The notes under the pieces: model-generated | What the model was told of the DNA's origin: nothing | The model's input: only the letters and a program-made list of their open reading frames with translations | The model's database searches: none | Position numbers and translations under genes: made by a program | In this document: in pieces, positions 40,887 to 51,000 of the stretch | Numbering within the stretch: position 1 is the first letter of the stretch | Layout of the letters: the number at the start of each line of letters is the position of its first letter | NCBI GenBank assembly: GCA_020634755.1 | Contig: JACKBC010000005.1 | Coordinates: 124,001-188,000, forward strand | Origin: Caldilineaceae bacterium | GTDB lineage: Bacteria; Chloroflexota; Anaerolineae; Caldilineales; Caldilineaceae | DNA length: 64,000 bases | Direction of reading: 5' to 3'

Positions 40887-42380
40887 ATGTCCATAACTGA
40901 AACACCCAGCCCCAATGGCGCGTCCAAAGAAGATGCCGTGGCCAAAGAGGAAGCTAAAAAGGAGCTGAGCGATCAATTGGTCGAGACGACCCACGCTGTT
41001 TCCATAGGCGGCCAGCAGATCGACTACACCGCCACCACCGGCACCATTGTGCTCAAAGATGAAGAAGATAAGGCCAAGGCGTCGCTCTTCTTTACGGCCT
41101 ACACGCGCAACGGCGTGGCGGACGTAGGGCAGCGCCCTATTACGTTTGCCTTTAATGGCGGACCGGGTTCGTCGTCGGTGTGGCTGCACATGGGCGTGCT
41201 GGGACCCAAGCGCGTGCTGATGGATGATGAGGGCAACGCGCCGCCGCCCCCCTATCAACAGGTGGACAATGAATATTCGATTCTCGACAAGACCGACCTG
41301 GTCTTTATCGATCCGGTTAGCACCGGCTATAGTCGCCCAGCGCCGGGCGAAGAAGCCAAGCAGTTTCACGGGCTGGATAAAGATATTGAGTCGGTGGGCG
41401 CGTTTATCCGTCTCTACACCACGCGCTACACGCGCTGGGCCTCGCCCAAGTTTCTCATCGGCGAAAGCTACGGCACCACTCGTTCGGCCGGGCTGGCCGG
41501 CCATCTGCAAGAGCGCCACGGCATGTATCTCAACGGCATTATGCTGGTTTCTTCTATTCTAAACTTCCAGACCGCGCGCTTTAACGTGGGCAATGACTTG
41601 CCCTATATTCTGTTTTTGCCCACCTATACGGCCACGGCTTGGTACCACGGCCTGTTGCGCAAGAAGCTGCAAAAGCAGACATTGCGCGCCGTGCTGGACG
41701 AAGTGGAAGCATTTGCCACCAACGAATATACACTGGCGCTGATGAAGGGCGCCAAGCTTGGTGATGAAGAACGCGCCCAAATTGTGGACAAGCTGGCCCA
41801 ATACACCGGGCTTTCGGCAGACTATATTGAACGCACCAATTTGCGCATTGCCATCCACCGCTTTGTCAAAGAGATTCTGCGCACGCAGCAGCGCACCGTG
41901 GGCCGTTTCGACAGCCGTTTAACCGGTGTCGATCGCGACGCCGTGGGGGAAGTCCATGAATACGATCCCAGCTTTACCGTGATCCATGGCGTTTATACGG
42001 CCATGTTCAACAACTATGTGCGTACCGAATTGGGCTTTGAGAGCGATCTGGTGTACGAGATTTTGACCGGCCTCTACCAGACTTGGGATTATGGCAAGAA
42101 TCAGAATCAGTATGTCAACGTGGCGGAGACGCTGCGCGGCGCCATGACCAAGAATCGTTATCTCAAGGTCTTTGTGGGCAATGGGTATTATGATCTGGCC
42201 ACGCCCTATTTTGCCACCGAATACACCTTCAATCACCTGGGCCTAGACGCCGAGTTGCAGCAGAACATCAGCATGGGTCACTACGAAGCGGGCCACATGA
42301 TGTATATGCATAAACCGTCGATTGTCCAGTTAAAGCAGGATTTGGATGATTTTATCGAGGCGGCGATTCCGCCACAATGA
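40887..42380 (+). CDS. Serine carboxypeptidase (peptidase S10 family)
   Basis: 497-aa protein of the S10 family. FNGGPGSSSVW is the oxyanion-hole motif, LIGESYGTTRSAGLA carries the nucleophilic serine, GNGYYDLATPYF the aspartate and MGHYEAGHMMYMH the histidine. The start at 40887 has AAGGA six bases upstream; an earlier in-frame codon at 40809 has none. No signal peptide, so it is probably cytoplasmic, as for many bacterial S10 relatives with a Lys/Glu-rich N-terminus. Not obviously in an operon. Confidence 0.92.
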   Translation: MSITETPSPNGASKEDAVAKEEAKKELSDQLVETTHAVSIGGQQIDYTATTGTIVLKDEEDKAKASLFFTAYTRNGVADVGQRPITFAFNGGPGSSSVWLHMGVLGPKRVLMDDEGNAPPPPYQQVDNEYSILDKTDLVFIDPVSTGYSRPAPGEEAKQFHGLDKDIESVGAFIRLYTTRYTRWASPKFLIGESYGTTRSAGLAGHLQERHGMYLNGIMLVSSILNFQTARFNVGNDLPYILFLPTYTATAWYHGLLRKKLQKQTLRAVLDEVEAFATNEYTLALMKGAKLGDEERAQIVDKLAQYTGLSADYIERTNLRIAIHRFVKEILRTQQRTVGRFDSRLTGVDRDAVGEVHEYDPSFTVIHGVYTAMFNNYVRTELGFESDLVYEILTGLYQTWDYGKNQNQYVNVAETLRGAMTKNRYLKVFVGNGYYDLATPYFATEYTFNHLGLDAELQQNISMGHYEAGHMMYMHKPSIVQLKQDLDDFIEAAIPPQ

Positions 42381-42676
42381 GCCGCACATTGAACACAGAT
42401 TTGGCAGATTTTTTAGATTACACAGATTGATTTAGCGCATTCCACTAATAATCAGTGACTCTCCTGCGAAAATCATCAATAGCCACAAAAACAGAGAAAA
42501 CAGACAATTCTCCTCTGAACCTTTTGTGAATTTTGTGTCCAACTTTGGTTGGCATTATGGCGATTCGCTCCTTTTTGGAGTGGACTCCTCTGTGTAATCT
42601 GTAATTTTATAAAGATCAGCGAAAATCCGTCCAATCCGTCCAATCAGTGTTCTATTCAGTTATCTAGGAGGAAACC
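42381..42676. other. Intergenic region with short tandem-like A/T-rich repeats
   Basis: It contains loosely repeated phrases such as CAGATTTGGCAGATTTTTTA, TGTGTAATCTGTAAT and ATCCGTCCAATCCGTCCAAT, a style of repeat widespread between genes in environmental genomes. No gene is seen. AGGAGG precedes the next gene. Confidence 0.55.
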
Positions 42677-43711
42677 ATGTCTACCCAAACTCCCATTCGC
42701 GTCGGCGTAGTTGGCGCTGGGGCCAACACCCGTCTACACCACATTCCCAAGCTGCAGCAGATCGACGGCGTCGAAGTTGTGAGCATCTGCAACCGCAGTC
42801 GTGAATCATCCGAACGCGTAGCCCAGGAATTTGGCATCCCCACCATTTACGAAAGCTGGCAGGAGCTGATCGACGCCCCCGACACCAACGCCATTGTGAT
42901 CGGCACCTGGCCCTACATGCACCGCCAGTTGACGCTGGCCGCACTGGCTGCCAACAAACACGTTATGTGCGAGGCGCGCATGGCGCGCAACGCCACCGAG
43001 GCCCACGAGATGTTGGCGGCATCGCTGGCCAAGCCACAGCTGGTAACGCAGATTGTGCCGTCGCCCTTTACGCTGCGCGTGGACAAAACGGTCAAGCGGC
43101 TGATCAACGAGGGCTATCTGGGTGATATTTTGGCCATTGAGCTGCGGGCGGGCGATACCTTTTTGGACCTGGATGGCCCACTGCACTGGCGACATGATTT
43201 CGACCTGAGTGGGCTCAACATTATGTTTATGGGCATTTGGTATGAGGCGATTTTGCGCTGGGTGGGCGAAGCTACTTCGGTCGTGGCCATGGGCAAAACC
43301 TACATGAAGATGCGCAAAGATAGTGACGGCAATCTGCGCGCCGTGCGCATCCCCGAGCATCTGGACGTTATTGCCGACATGGCCTGCGGCGCCCAGCTGC
43401 ACATGCAGACCTCTGCCGTTAGCGGCTTGGCCGGTGCGCCGGCGGCTTCGCTCTATGGCAGCCGCGGCACGCTGCGTTTTACCGAGGGCAAGCTGCTGGG
43501 TGGTCAGCGCGGCGACAGCGCATTGACCGAGATTCCGCTGCCCGCGCAGGAAATTGGCGGCTGGCGCGTGGAGGAAGAATTTGTGGGCGCCATTCGCGGG
43601 CAAGAAGAGATTCATCTCACCTCGTTTGAGACCGGCGTCAAGTATATGGAGTTCACCGAGGCGGTCAACCGCAGCATGGCCACAGGCTGCACCGTCCCTC
43701 TGCCGCTTTGA
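42677..43711 (+). CDS. Gfo/Idh/MocA-family oxidoreductase
   Basis: 344-aa NAD(P)-dependent sugar or inositol dehydrogenase-like enzyme. VGVVGAGANTRLHHIPKL is the Rossmann motif (GxGxxxxxH), VEVVSICNRSRE the second strand with a dinucleotide-ribose-binding position, and HVMCEARMARN replaces the usual EKP motif of the family. Loss of that lysine (EAR instead of EKP) makes classical catalysis doubtful. AGGAGG lies just before the ATG. A strong terminator follows at 43726. Confidence 0.88.
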   Translation: MSTQTPIRVGVVGAGANTRLHHIPKLQQIDGVEVVSICNRSRESSERVAQEFGIPTIYESWQELIDAPDTNAIVIGTWPYMHRQLTLAALAANKHVMCEARMARNATEAHEMLAASLAKPQLVTQIVPSPFTLRVDKTVKRLINEGYLGDILAIELRAGDTFLDLDGPLHWRHDFDLSGLNIMFMGIWYEAILRWVGEATSVVAMGKTYMKMRKDSDGNLRAVRIPEHLDVIADMACGAQLHMQTSAVSGLAGAPAASLYGSRGTLRFTEGKLLGGQRGDSALTEIPLPAQEIGGWRVEEEFVGAIRGQEEIHLTSFETGVKYMEFTEAVNRSMATGCTVPLPL

Positions 43712-43725
43712 ACATATATGGCTAT

Positions 43726-43768
43726 AAAAAAGGTGGCGGCCACGTTCAACGTGACCGCCACCTTTTTT
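43726..43768. terminator. Bidirectional intrinsic terminator
   Basis: AAAAAAGGTGGCGG (43726-43739) pairs with CCGCCACCTTTTTT (43755-43768), continued inside by CACGTT/AACGTG. It lies between the oxidoreductase gene and the convergent TPR-protein gene, with U-runs on both strands. Confidence 0.9.
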
Positions 43769-43813
43769 ATATTATTTCGGACTTAGTCATCGTCAAGAAA
43801 TAAGGTGGCGGCC

Positions 43814-43846
43814 AAACCTGTCAGGTCTCGCAGACCTGACAGGTTT
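43814..43846. repeat. REP-like hairpin
   Basis: AAACCTGTCAGGTCT and its exact complement AGACCTGACAGGTTT enclose a three-base CGC loop (15-bp stem). Hairpins of this ACCTGTCAGGTCT type are common intergenic repeats in several phyla. Followed at 43883-43901 by CCCTGAGCTTGTCGAAGGG, another widely distributed near-palindrome. Confidence 0.6.
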
Positions 43847-43956
43847 AAATCGACAAGTTATTTCTGAATAGTGACTTGCGCCCCCTGAGCTTGTCGAAGG
43901 GTGCAATAGATGGCTTCAACAGGCTCGGCCAGCTTGTGCAGCGTAAGTCGGATATA

Positions 43957-46900
43957 TTAATCACTCCACAAGAAGGCCAGGTCGCGCGCAAAAACCATTT
44001 GCGACCAGGCCAGTGGCGCTGCGGGGTCATTGACCTGCATGGTGACCAGCGCCACGGGCAGCCCGTCAATCTCTAACGGCGTGGCCTGCACAAATGTCCA
44101 GCGTTCGGCCAGCGGCTGTTTGGTGACCAGACTGATGTACGTGCGCATCCGTTCGGCTAGAATTGCGGTGACTTCGGCCGCATCTGCGCCCGGTGCAAAA
44201 ACCGCGGCCAGCGTCAAGTACGTGGCATCACCATTGCGGTGCGTGCCGAAAGCCGGCAGCAGCACGGGTAGCAGCGATGCCTCTCCCAGATATTTGCGCA
44301 CGGTCTCTATCTCTTCCGCCGTGGGGTTGAGCCCCAGCATGGCTGCCGGATCGCTGGCCACATCTTCCACGATTAGGACGCCCACCAGCGCACCCATGTC
44401 GGCCAATGTGTCATCGGTCAGCGCTTGGGCCGCGGCGTGAAAAGCGCTGACATCGGCCAGCGTGGATTGGCCGCCGGTGGCCGCGGTCTGCGCACTTTCC
44501 ACCACTTCTGTGGCGCGCCCAATGATCATCTGACCATTGTCCAAAATAATGCGATTTAGTTCACCCATCATGCCCGTGCGCAATGGCGCGTCGATCTGAA
44601 TTTCAAAATCGTCACGGATGCTGTAGAGCGTGCTCCCTGCTGCCAACGGTGTGCTGCTGTAGCCGCTGGCCGTGAGCGCGTCGGCAATGCGCGCGGTACT
44701 ATCTGTGTCCACTTCGGCAATGGTAAGCGTTCCCGGCACATTGCCGGCTTCCAGCCAGCGTTCCAGCGTAAAGAGGTTAAAGCCAAAGTGGCCGCGCTGA
44801 TCTTCCGACGCCATATATTGGGCGCCAAAAGCGGCGGGCGGCAAGGTCTCTCTGGGCATGGTGAATAACAGGGCATCTCGCTCGGCCTTGGGAACCCCGT
44901 TCAGCTCGTCCACTTCTTGCACGCGCGGCGTGCCGGTCGCTGTGTGCCAGGCCGCGGCGTCGCCAAAGGCTAGGTATTTGCGATATTCGGGTGTATCCGG
45001 CACCATCTGCAACAGGCGCAGCAGCGGATGGACAGATGTCTCTGCATCCTGATTATTGGGCTGTATTTGGGTCAGTTTGGCCACAGCGGCGGCCGGCTTA
45101 GGCGTGTGTGCATCATTGACCGCGGCGTATAGTTCTTCGAGTAACGTTTCCACTTCTTCCCGATCTTCCGCATCCGGCGCCAGCTCTAGATAGCGCTCCA
45201 GATCGGCAATGGCCTGTGCGGTTTGGCCCAATTCGTGGTAGAGCTTGCCGCGGTCCAGGTAGGCTACGGCATGTTCGGGATCCAGCTCCAGGGCGCGGGC
45301 AAAGTCGCTAAATGCCTGGTCATAATTGCCGAGCTTGCCGTTGGCATCGGCGCGATTGCCCCACGCCACCGGATTGTCCGGCGCCAATTCCACGCCCACA
45401 TCGGCATCGGCCAGCGCTTGGGCATGATTGCCCAACAGGCTGTGAGCATAGCCGCGGTCAATGTAGAAATTGGCGTTGTCCGGCTCCAGCACAATGGCGC
45501 TGCCAAAATCTTCGAGCGCAAGTTCCGGTTTGCCCAAATCCAGATAGCTCAGCGCGCGGAAGTAGTAAGCGGTGGTGTGGGTTGGGTCCAGCTCCAGCGT
45601 CGCCGTGTAGTCGGCAATCTCCGGCTCCAGCTCATCCAGGTTGTAATGGACAAGCGCACGCTGGAAATAGGCATCGGCATCCTGGTCGTCAAAGGCAATG
45701 GCCGCATTGTAATCGGCCAGCGCTTGCGCATAGTTCCCCAATTCGTTGTACGCATCCGCCCGTCGTGCATAGACCCACCCATACTGCGGGTTGAGCTCCA
45801 ATGTGGCGTCATAATCGGCAATGGCGGCCTCGTAATTGCCTAGTGCCGCATAGGCATCGCCGCGATTGCCGTAGGCCAGCAGATAGTTGGGTTCAAGTTC
45901 CAGCGCCATGTTGTAATCAGCCACGGCGTCGTCATACGCCTCCTGCAAATAGTAGGTGTAGCCGCGGTTGTTGTAGGCCGGGGCGTAGGCCGGATCAAGT
46001 GATATGGCGGCATCATAGTCGGCCAGCGCCATACTGTATTCGTCGGCCTGGCCATAGGCGTCGCCGCGATTGGTATAGAAGCGCACGTTGTTGGGGCGGA
46101 GCTCAATAGCCGTGTCGTAATTTTCAATGGCGGTGGCGTATTCGCCGAGCCAATAATAGGCCAGCCCGCGCTCGTTGTAGGCGTCGGCGTAGGCAGAATC
46201 AATGGCAATGGCGGCGTCAAAATCGGCAATGGCCGGCGTGTATTCGCCCTGGTTGGCATAGAGCAGCCCGCGGTTAAAATAGGCAAACTGGAAGCTGGGG
46301 TCGGCCTCAATGGCCAGGGCGTAGTCGGCAAAGGCTTCGTCAATATGGCCCAATTCTTTGTGCACAGCGCCGTGCAAATTGTAGCGGCGGGCGTTGGGTT
46401 CCAGCGCAAGCGCGCTTTCCGCATCGGCCAGCGCTTCGGCATAATGGCCCAGCAGATAGTGGGCGCGCCCGCGCTCGGTGTAATATTCAGCGTTATCGGG
46501 CTCCAGCGCCAGGGCCTGGTCAAAGAGCGGCAGCGCGCTAAGCGGGTCGCCGGCATCGGCAAGGGCGACGGCTGCGGCAAAGGAATCGTCACCCGGAACG
46601 ACCGGCTCTGTGGGCGCAGGTTTTCTGTTCAGCAAGCCAAGCTCGGCAGGGGGGATCAGGTCGAGCAGCTCCGACGTGGAGATGATCAGCGCCGCGGCGG
46701 GCGGCTCAATGACGAGATCGGCATTCTGGTCCCCGTAGGTAGAAGTCGAATTGAGCTTGATGATGGGCAGTTGTTGCGTCTCATTCTGGCTAGAAAGGCC
46801 CGCCACGGCCAGCAGCGGCGCTAGCTGCGCCACATCCCAATCCACTTTTAGCTCACCTTGCACCAAGAGCCCGGTCGCCAAATCAATCTGCTCGACCAGT

Positions 46901-47985
46901 TCCAGCCCGAGCGTTTCCAAAACCGTAGGCCCAAACTGCTGGATGAGCACAAGCGTGCGCGCCATCTTCATCTCATCCATCTCCTGGCCGCCAAAATCGG
47001 GGTCGCGAATCAGCTGCGCAATGAGTTCCTGCACCGTAGGATCCGCCAGCAGCGCGGCGTAGTTGACCATGGTGCGGAAGCGGGCCGTGGCGCCGCCATT
47101 TACCTGGCCATTTTGCACGCGCTCAATGTTCAAGAAGGGCAGCACCTGGGCGCCAAAGGGCAGCGCGGCCAGGGTTGTCACCAGCGGACCACCGGCGTTG
47201 GAGGCCGAAGCGCCCAGAATCTGCGCAAAGAGTTCGGCCTCAGCGTCGCCCATGTCATTAAAATCGGCGTCGGCCAGGGCAGCTTTAAACGCCAGATCAA
47301 AAACCGGAGCCAATTCCACGCCAAACCAGATGTCACCGGTGGCGGTCAGGCCGGGCAGCAGCGCGGCTACATTGCTCAAGTTGACATAGAGCGTGCCGTC
47401 TATCAGACGCGTGCCAAATTCAACCTGATTGGGCAGCGGAAACGGAATGGGCTCGCCCTCTTCTGCCGCCGCCTGTTCGATTAAGCGAACCACGTCCTCG
47501 GAGACGCGCAATTGCAAAGTGGAATCAACGTTGGCGCCGGTGAGAAAGGCCGCGTAAAAATCGAGCAGCCGTTGCGGTTCGGCCATGAGCAATTGCGGTT
47601 CTGTCTGCGCTATTTGGCGCAGCTCCAACAAGGCCGCCAGGGCTTCCGTACTCAACGATTGTGCGGTCTGCTGATCCAGGGTCAACGTCAGGGATTCAAA
47701 CGGCGCGTCGGGAATATTGCTGGCTGCAAAATCGACGTGGCTCTTAGCGGTCACCGAATGCAGCGTACGCATCTGTTCATGGGCCGCCGTCAGCAGCGCG
47801 CAATCGTCGGCAGTGAGCACGGCGCAATAGAGCGGCGCTGCCTCCTGCGCGTGGATGGCCGGTGGCGCCGACGTGCAGAAGAGCGCCAGAATCAGCAACA
47901 GCGCAAACCGCCGGTAATGCCGGCGGTTTCTGAGCAGGCGTGGCAAGGAAACAACGGGCGGGGCGGTGTAGCGGGTCAAGTTCAT
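43957..47985 (-). CDS. Exported 14-TPR protein with flanking unknown domains
   Basis: 1342-aa protein. The N-terminus has a basic region (RNRRHYRRF) and a hydrophobic core (ALLLILALFCTSAPP) with probable cleavage after AIHA near residue 46. Residues about 50-450 form a beta-rich domain of unknown family, possibly a lipid- or ligand-carrier-like fold. Residues about 468-950 contain 14 consecutive 34-residue TPR units of the form AYxNRGxAYxxLGxYxxAIADY. A C-terminal domain (about 970-1342) has a DUF3352-like look (FGFNLFTLERWLEAGNVPG, GALVGVLIVEDVASDPAAML). Last of three large exported proteins on this strand; 103 bases after the VWA gene, with a palindrome between. Confidence 0.75.
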   Translation of the reverse strand: MNLTRYTAPPVVSLPRLLRNRRHYRRFALLLILALFCTSAPPAIHAQEAAPLYCAVLTADDCALLTAAHEQMRTLHSVTAKSHVDFAASNIPDAPFESLTLTLDQQTAQSLSTEALAALLELRQIAQTEPQLLMAEPQRLLDFYAAFLTGANVDSTLQLRVSEDVVRLIEQAAAEEGEPIPFPLPNQVEFGTRLIDGTLYVNLSNVAALLPGLTATGDIWFGVELAPVFDLAFKAALADADFNDMGDAEAELFAQILGASASNAGGPLVTTLAALPFGAQVLPFLNIERVQNGQVNGGATARFRTMVNYAALLADPTVQELIAQLIRDPDFGGQEMDEMKMARTLVLIQQFGPTVLETLGLELVEQIDLATGLLVQGELKVDWDVAQLAPLLAVAGLSSQNETQQLPIIKLNSTSTYGDQNADLVIEPPAAALIISTSELLDLIPPAELGLLNRKPAPTEPVVPGDDSFAAAVALADAGDPLSALPLFDQALALEPDNAEYYTERGRAHYLLGHYAEALADAESALALEPNARRYNLHGAVHKELGHIDEAFADYALAIEADPSFQFAYFNRGLLYANQGEYTPAIADFDAAIAIDSAYADAYNERGLAYYWLGEYATAIENYDTAIELRPNNVRFYTNRGDAYGQADEYSMALADYDAAISLDPAYAPAYNNRGYTYYLQEAYDDAVADYNMALELEPNYLLAYGNRGDAYAALGNYEAAIADYDATLELNPQYGWVYARRADAYNELGNYAQALADYNAAIAFDDQDADAYFQRALVHYNLDELEPEIADYTATLELDPTHTTAYYFRALSYLDLGKPELALEDFGSAIVLEPDNANFYIDRGYAHSLLGNHAQALADADVGVELAPDNPVAWGNRADANGKLGNYDQAFSDFARALELDPEHAVAYLDRGKLYHELGQTAQAIADLERYLELAPDAEDREEVETLLEELYAAVNDAHTPKPAAAVAKLTQIQPNNQDAETSVHPLLRLLQMVPDTPEYRKYLAFGDAAAWHTATGTPRVQEVDELNGVPKAERDALLFTMPRETLPPAAFGAQYMASEDQRGHFGFNLFTLERWLEAGNVPGTLTIAEVDTDSTARIADALTASGYSSTPLAAGSTLYSIRDDFEIQIDAPLRTGMMGELNRIILDNGQMIIGRATEVVESAQTAATGGQSTLADVSAFHAAAQALTDDTLADMGALVGVLIVEDVASDPAAMLGLNPTAEEIETVRKYLGEASLLPVLLPAFGTHRNGDATYLTLAAVFAPGADAAEVTAILAERMRTYISLVTKQPLAERWTFVQATPLEIDGLPVALVTMQVNDPAAPLAWSQMVFARDLAFLWSD

Positions 47986-48036
47986 ACATAGCTCCTAAGT
48001 CGAATACTCCAAAAGGTTCATTGAGTATGTAGGCCA

Positions 48037-48071
48037 AGCGTTCAGCTGAGCAATTTGCTAAGCTGAACGCT
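48037..48071. other. 35-bp palindrome between two giant genes
   Basis: AGCGTTCAGCT (48037-48047) pairs with AGCTGAACGCT (48061-48071), and the inner AGCAA/TTGCT extends the structure. It lies after the stop of the VWA gene and may terminate it or reduce read-through into the TPR gene. Confidence 0.55.
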
Positions 48072-48088
48072 CGTCCAACATCTCTGGA

Positions 48089-51000
48089 CTAACGTTTGAG
48101 CAAGGGCAGGTAGATCGTAAACTCATCGCCAAAGGTGCCGCCGCTCTTGCCAAAGCGAATCGAGTCGGTATAGACGTCCGGGCTTACATTGCCCGCATCG
48201 TCCAGGAAGAGGGCATAAACGGTGGCCACACCTGTGTCTGGATCGGGCTCAATTTTCCACGCCATCTCTTCGCTAAATGGCGTCCACTTGGCATCGTGAA
48301 TATTGGGCGTGTTGCTCAGTTTGACGCTTTTGATTTCCGGGCGTCCATCCTCATACGTCTGCGCCATGTAAAGTTGCACAAGGTACTTGTCTGTGGTGCG
48401 GGCGCCGGCGTTGATGCTGAGATAGCTCTGCGGCGGATAGGGATCGGCGGCGGGCTGGCAAAGCTGTTGGTTGGTGTAGCCGCCAGCGGTTTTACCGCCA
48501 GCAGTCAGCGCTTGCAGCATGTAGAGATAGTTCTCGCCATTTTTCACGTCAGTATCTACAATCTGTCCATCGGTGGGCGAAAAGTCGCCAATGGCCTTGA
48601 AATCGGCCAAGCTGGCGGCGCCGCTGGCGTTCTCCACTCGCCACACGCGAATCCGCTCAAAGTCCGCCCGCGAGTTGAAATGCAGAATGGCCTCAGCCTG
48701 GCCACTCTCGCACCAGAAGTCGGCCATGTCCAGCGCGACATCATCGGTGGCGTCCAGCGGGTTATGGCCGCTGGTCACTTCGCTGCCGTCGTTTTCGCCG
48801 CCGCGGTCGCTATCGGCCAGCGTGGGATTTGTGCCCAGGTCCATCTCCTGCTGATTGGTTAGCTGGTCACCATCTGGATCTTTGGTGGCGCCCGCTACAT
48901 TGTAGCGCGCCTGCCACACATCGGGAAGACCGTCACCATCTGAATCGATGCGGCTAATGTGGGCCGGGCGATAGGTCAGGCGCTGATAACGTGTAAAACC
49001 TTGGCCGCTGGCCGCAATGTCAAACGTAATATTGTGCTGTTCTACGCCATTGACGCGGTCGTAGCTGTAGCCATAAACGCCATCACCGGCCTCGTCATCA
49101 TGGGGACCCACGCCATCGTCGCGCAGAAGAATCTGCTCCTGGGCGCCATCAAAGCGGTAGACCGTGGCGCTTACGTTGGCGCCAGCCACGGGGCCGTTGG
49201 CATTGGCCAGGCTGACCTGAAGCAGAGCCGGGTGATAGAGCTTGCGTTCGGCCTCCAGCGTATCTACAAAGGCGTGCATCTCCACGCCCGCTGTCACATA
49301 TGCGGACAGTACGCCGCGCCACTCGCAATCACCGCCCAGCTCGATTCGGTAGTCACCGCTGGTCAATTCGGGCAAATAGTAGACCGAGTGCCCCACATCG
49401 CTGCGTTCAATCACCTTGAGGCCATTGGGCACAGTTAGCTTGACCGCGCCTGGCTTTTGGTCACATCCCCAATAGACGCTGAGCAAGGCATCGCTGCCGC
49501 GCACATCCTCCAGTTGGAACGAGGCCGTATCCTGGCCATTGCCCGCGCCTTGCCACAGGCGCTGGTGGTTGGCCATGCTTTCGGCAATGCGCAGATAGGT
49601 ATCGGCCAAACCGAGATTCAGCGCGGCGCCCTGCGCGACGCCCTGCACGGCGCTGGCTTGCACCGGCGCACCGTCTACTTCATCGGTGGCGTGGAAGCAA
49701 TGGTCCACAAACGCCCCGCCGCAGGTAATGGCCGCAATGGCGCGCATGAGGTTGTGATCGGCGCTATGGCCCAACGCAATGGTGTGAACCTTGGTATCGG
49801 CCGGCGCTACAACGGTGTTGAGTACGGTCAATGGCGCCATGCCGGTTGTATTGATGCCGTCGCTAAGCAGCACCAGCCAATTGTCAATTGTCTCTGGATC
49901 GCTGTTTAACAGACTCTGGCCGCGGCTCAATGCCGCGCCAATGGCGGTGTCGCCAGCGGCCGTCAACCCATTGAGGGCCAGATTCGCAGCGGCGCGTATG
50001 CCCGCCGCGTCATCCTGGTCGGGAATCAGCCGCATGTTAAAGTCGGTAGAGACCGTATCATTAAAGCTCACAATCCCCAGCTGATCGCCCTGCCGCGTGG
50101 TATCCACAAAGAGGCGGGCCGCGCTTTGGGCGCCGATGAGCTTGTCTTCGTCGGCCATGCTGCCGCTGCGGTCCAGCAGCAGCACCTGCTCACGCGGTCG
50201 CGACTCATAAAGCACCGACTGGGCGGAAACGTCATTGGCGGCCGTGTTCTGTAGCTCCACGCGCAGGTCAAAAAGTTGCCCATTGGCGGTGCTGGCCATA
50301 GTCGGCGCCTGCACCACCAGCCAATAGCGATTCTGCACCACATCGCCCTGTAGCACCTGGGCGTTGACGCCACCCACCTGTACGCCAAAACTCTCCAGCG
50401 GATCCAGCTCCACGACCAAAGAGCCGGAAGTCGTTCCTTTTACTTCCACCCAGACCAGGAAGCGGCCCGGCTGGGTGGGATCGCCCACCGCGGCCGGAAA
50501 GGCATCGGTGGGTTCCACAATGCTCACCGCCACATCTTCGCAGCCCATCTGCCAGGCGTAGCTCTCGGTTTCACCGCCTGTGGTGATAATACCGGCTATG
50601 GCGTGATACTCGGGCCTATTGACCACAGCTCGGCCAAAAATGGCGCCTTGATGACGTGAAAGGCCGGTTAGTTCCACGATACCGTTGCTATCGCGGTCTT
50701 CCAGCAGCAGAAAGGAATGCATAAAGGGCGCTTCGGATGCGCTATCGACCCGCCAATAGGCCACGGGACACTCTGCCGGTGTAGGCAGAAGACCCTCGTA
50801 GTAGTTCACGCCGTAGGGCGGCATGGCCGCAGCATTATCCACCAGCGGCGCCACGCCGGCCACCAGGCCAGTGCGACCGGCCAGCAGATCGGTCGCGGCA
50901 ATTGTTTCTCTGATCACTGGCTCATAGCGCAGGGCGGTGCCAACCGGTCCTTCATCGCGATAACGCAAAACCCGCTGAGGGTCACGGCCATCCAGGCTGG

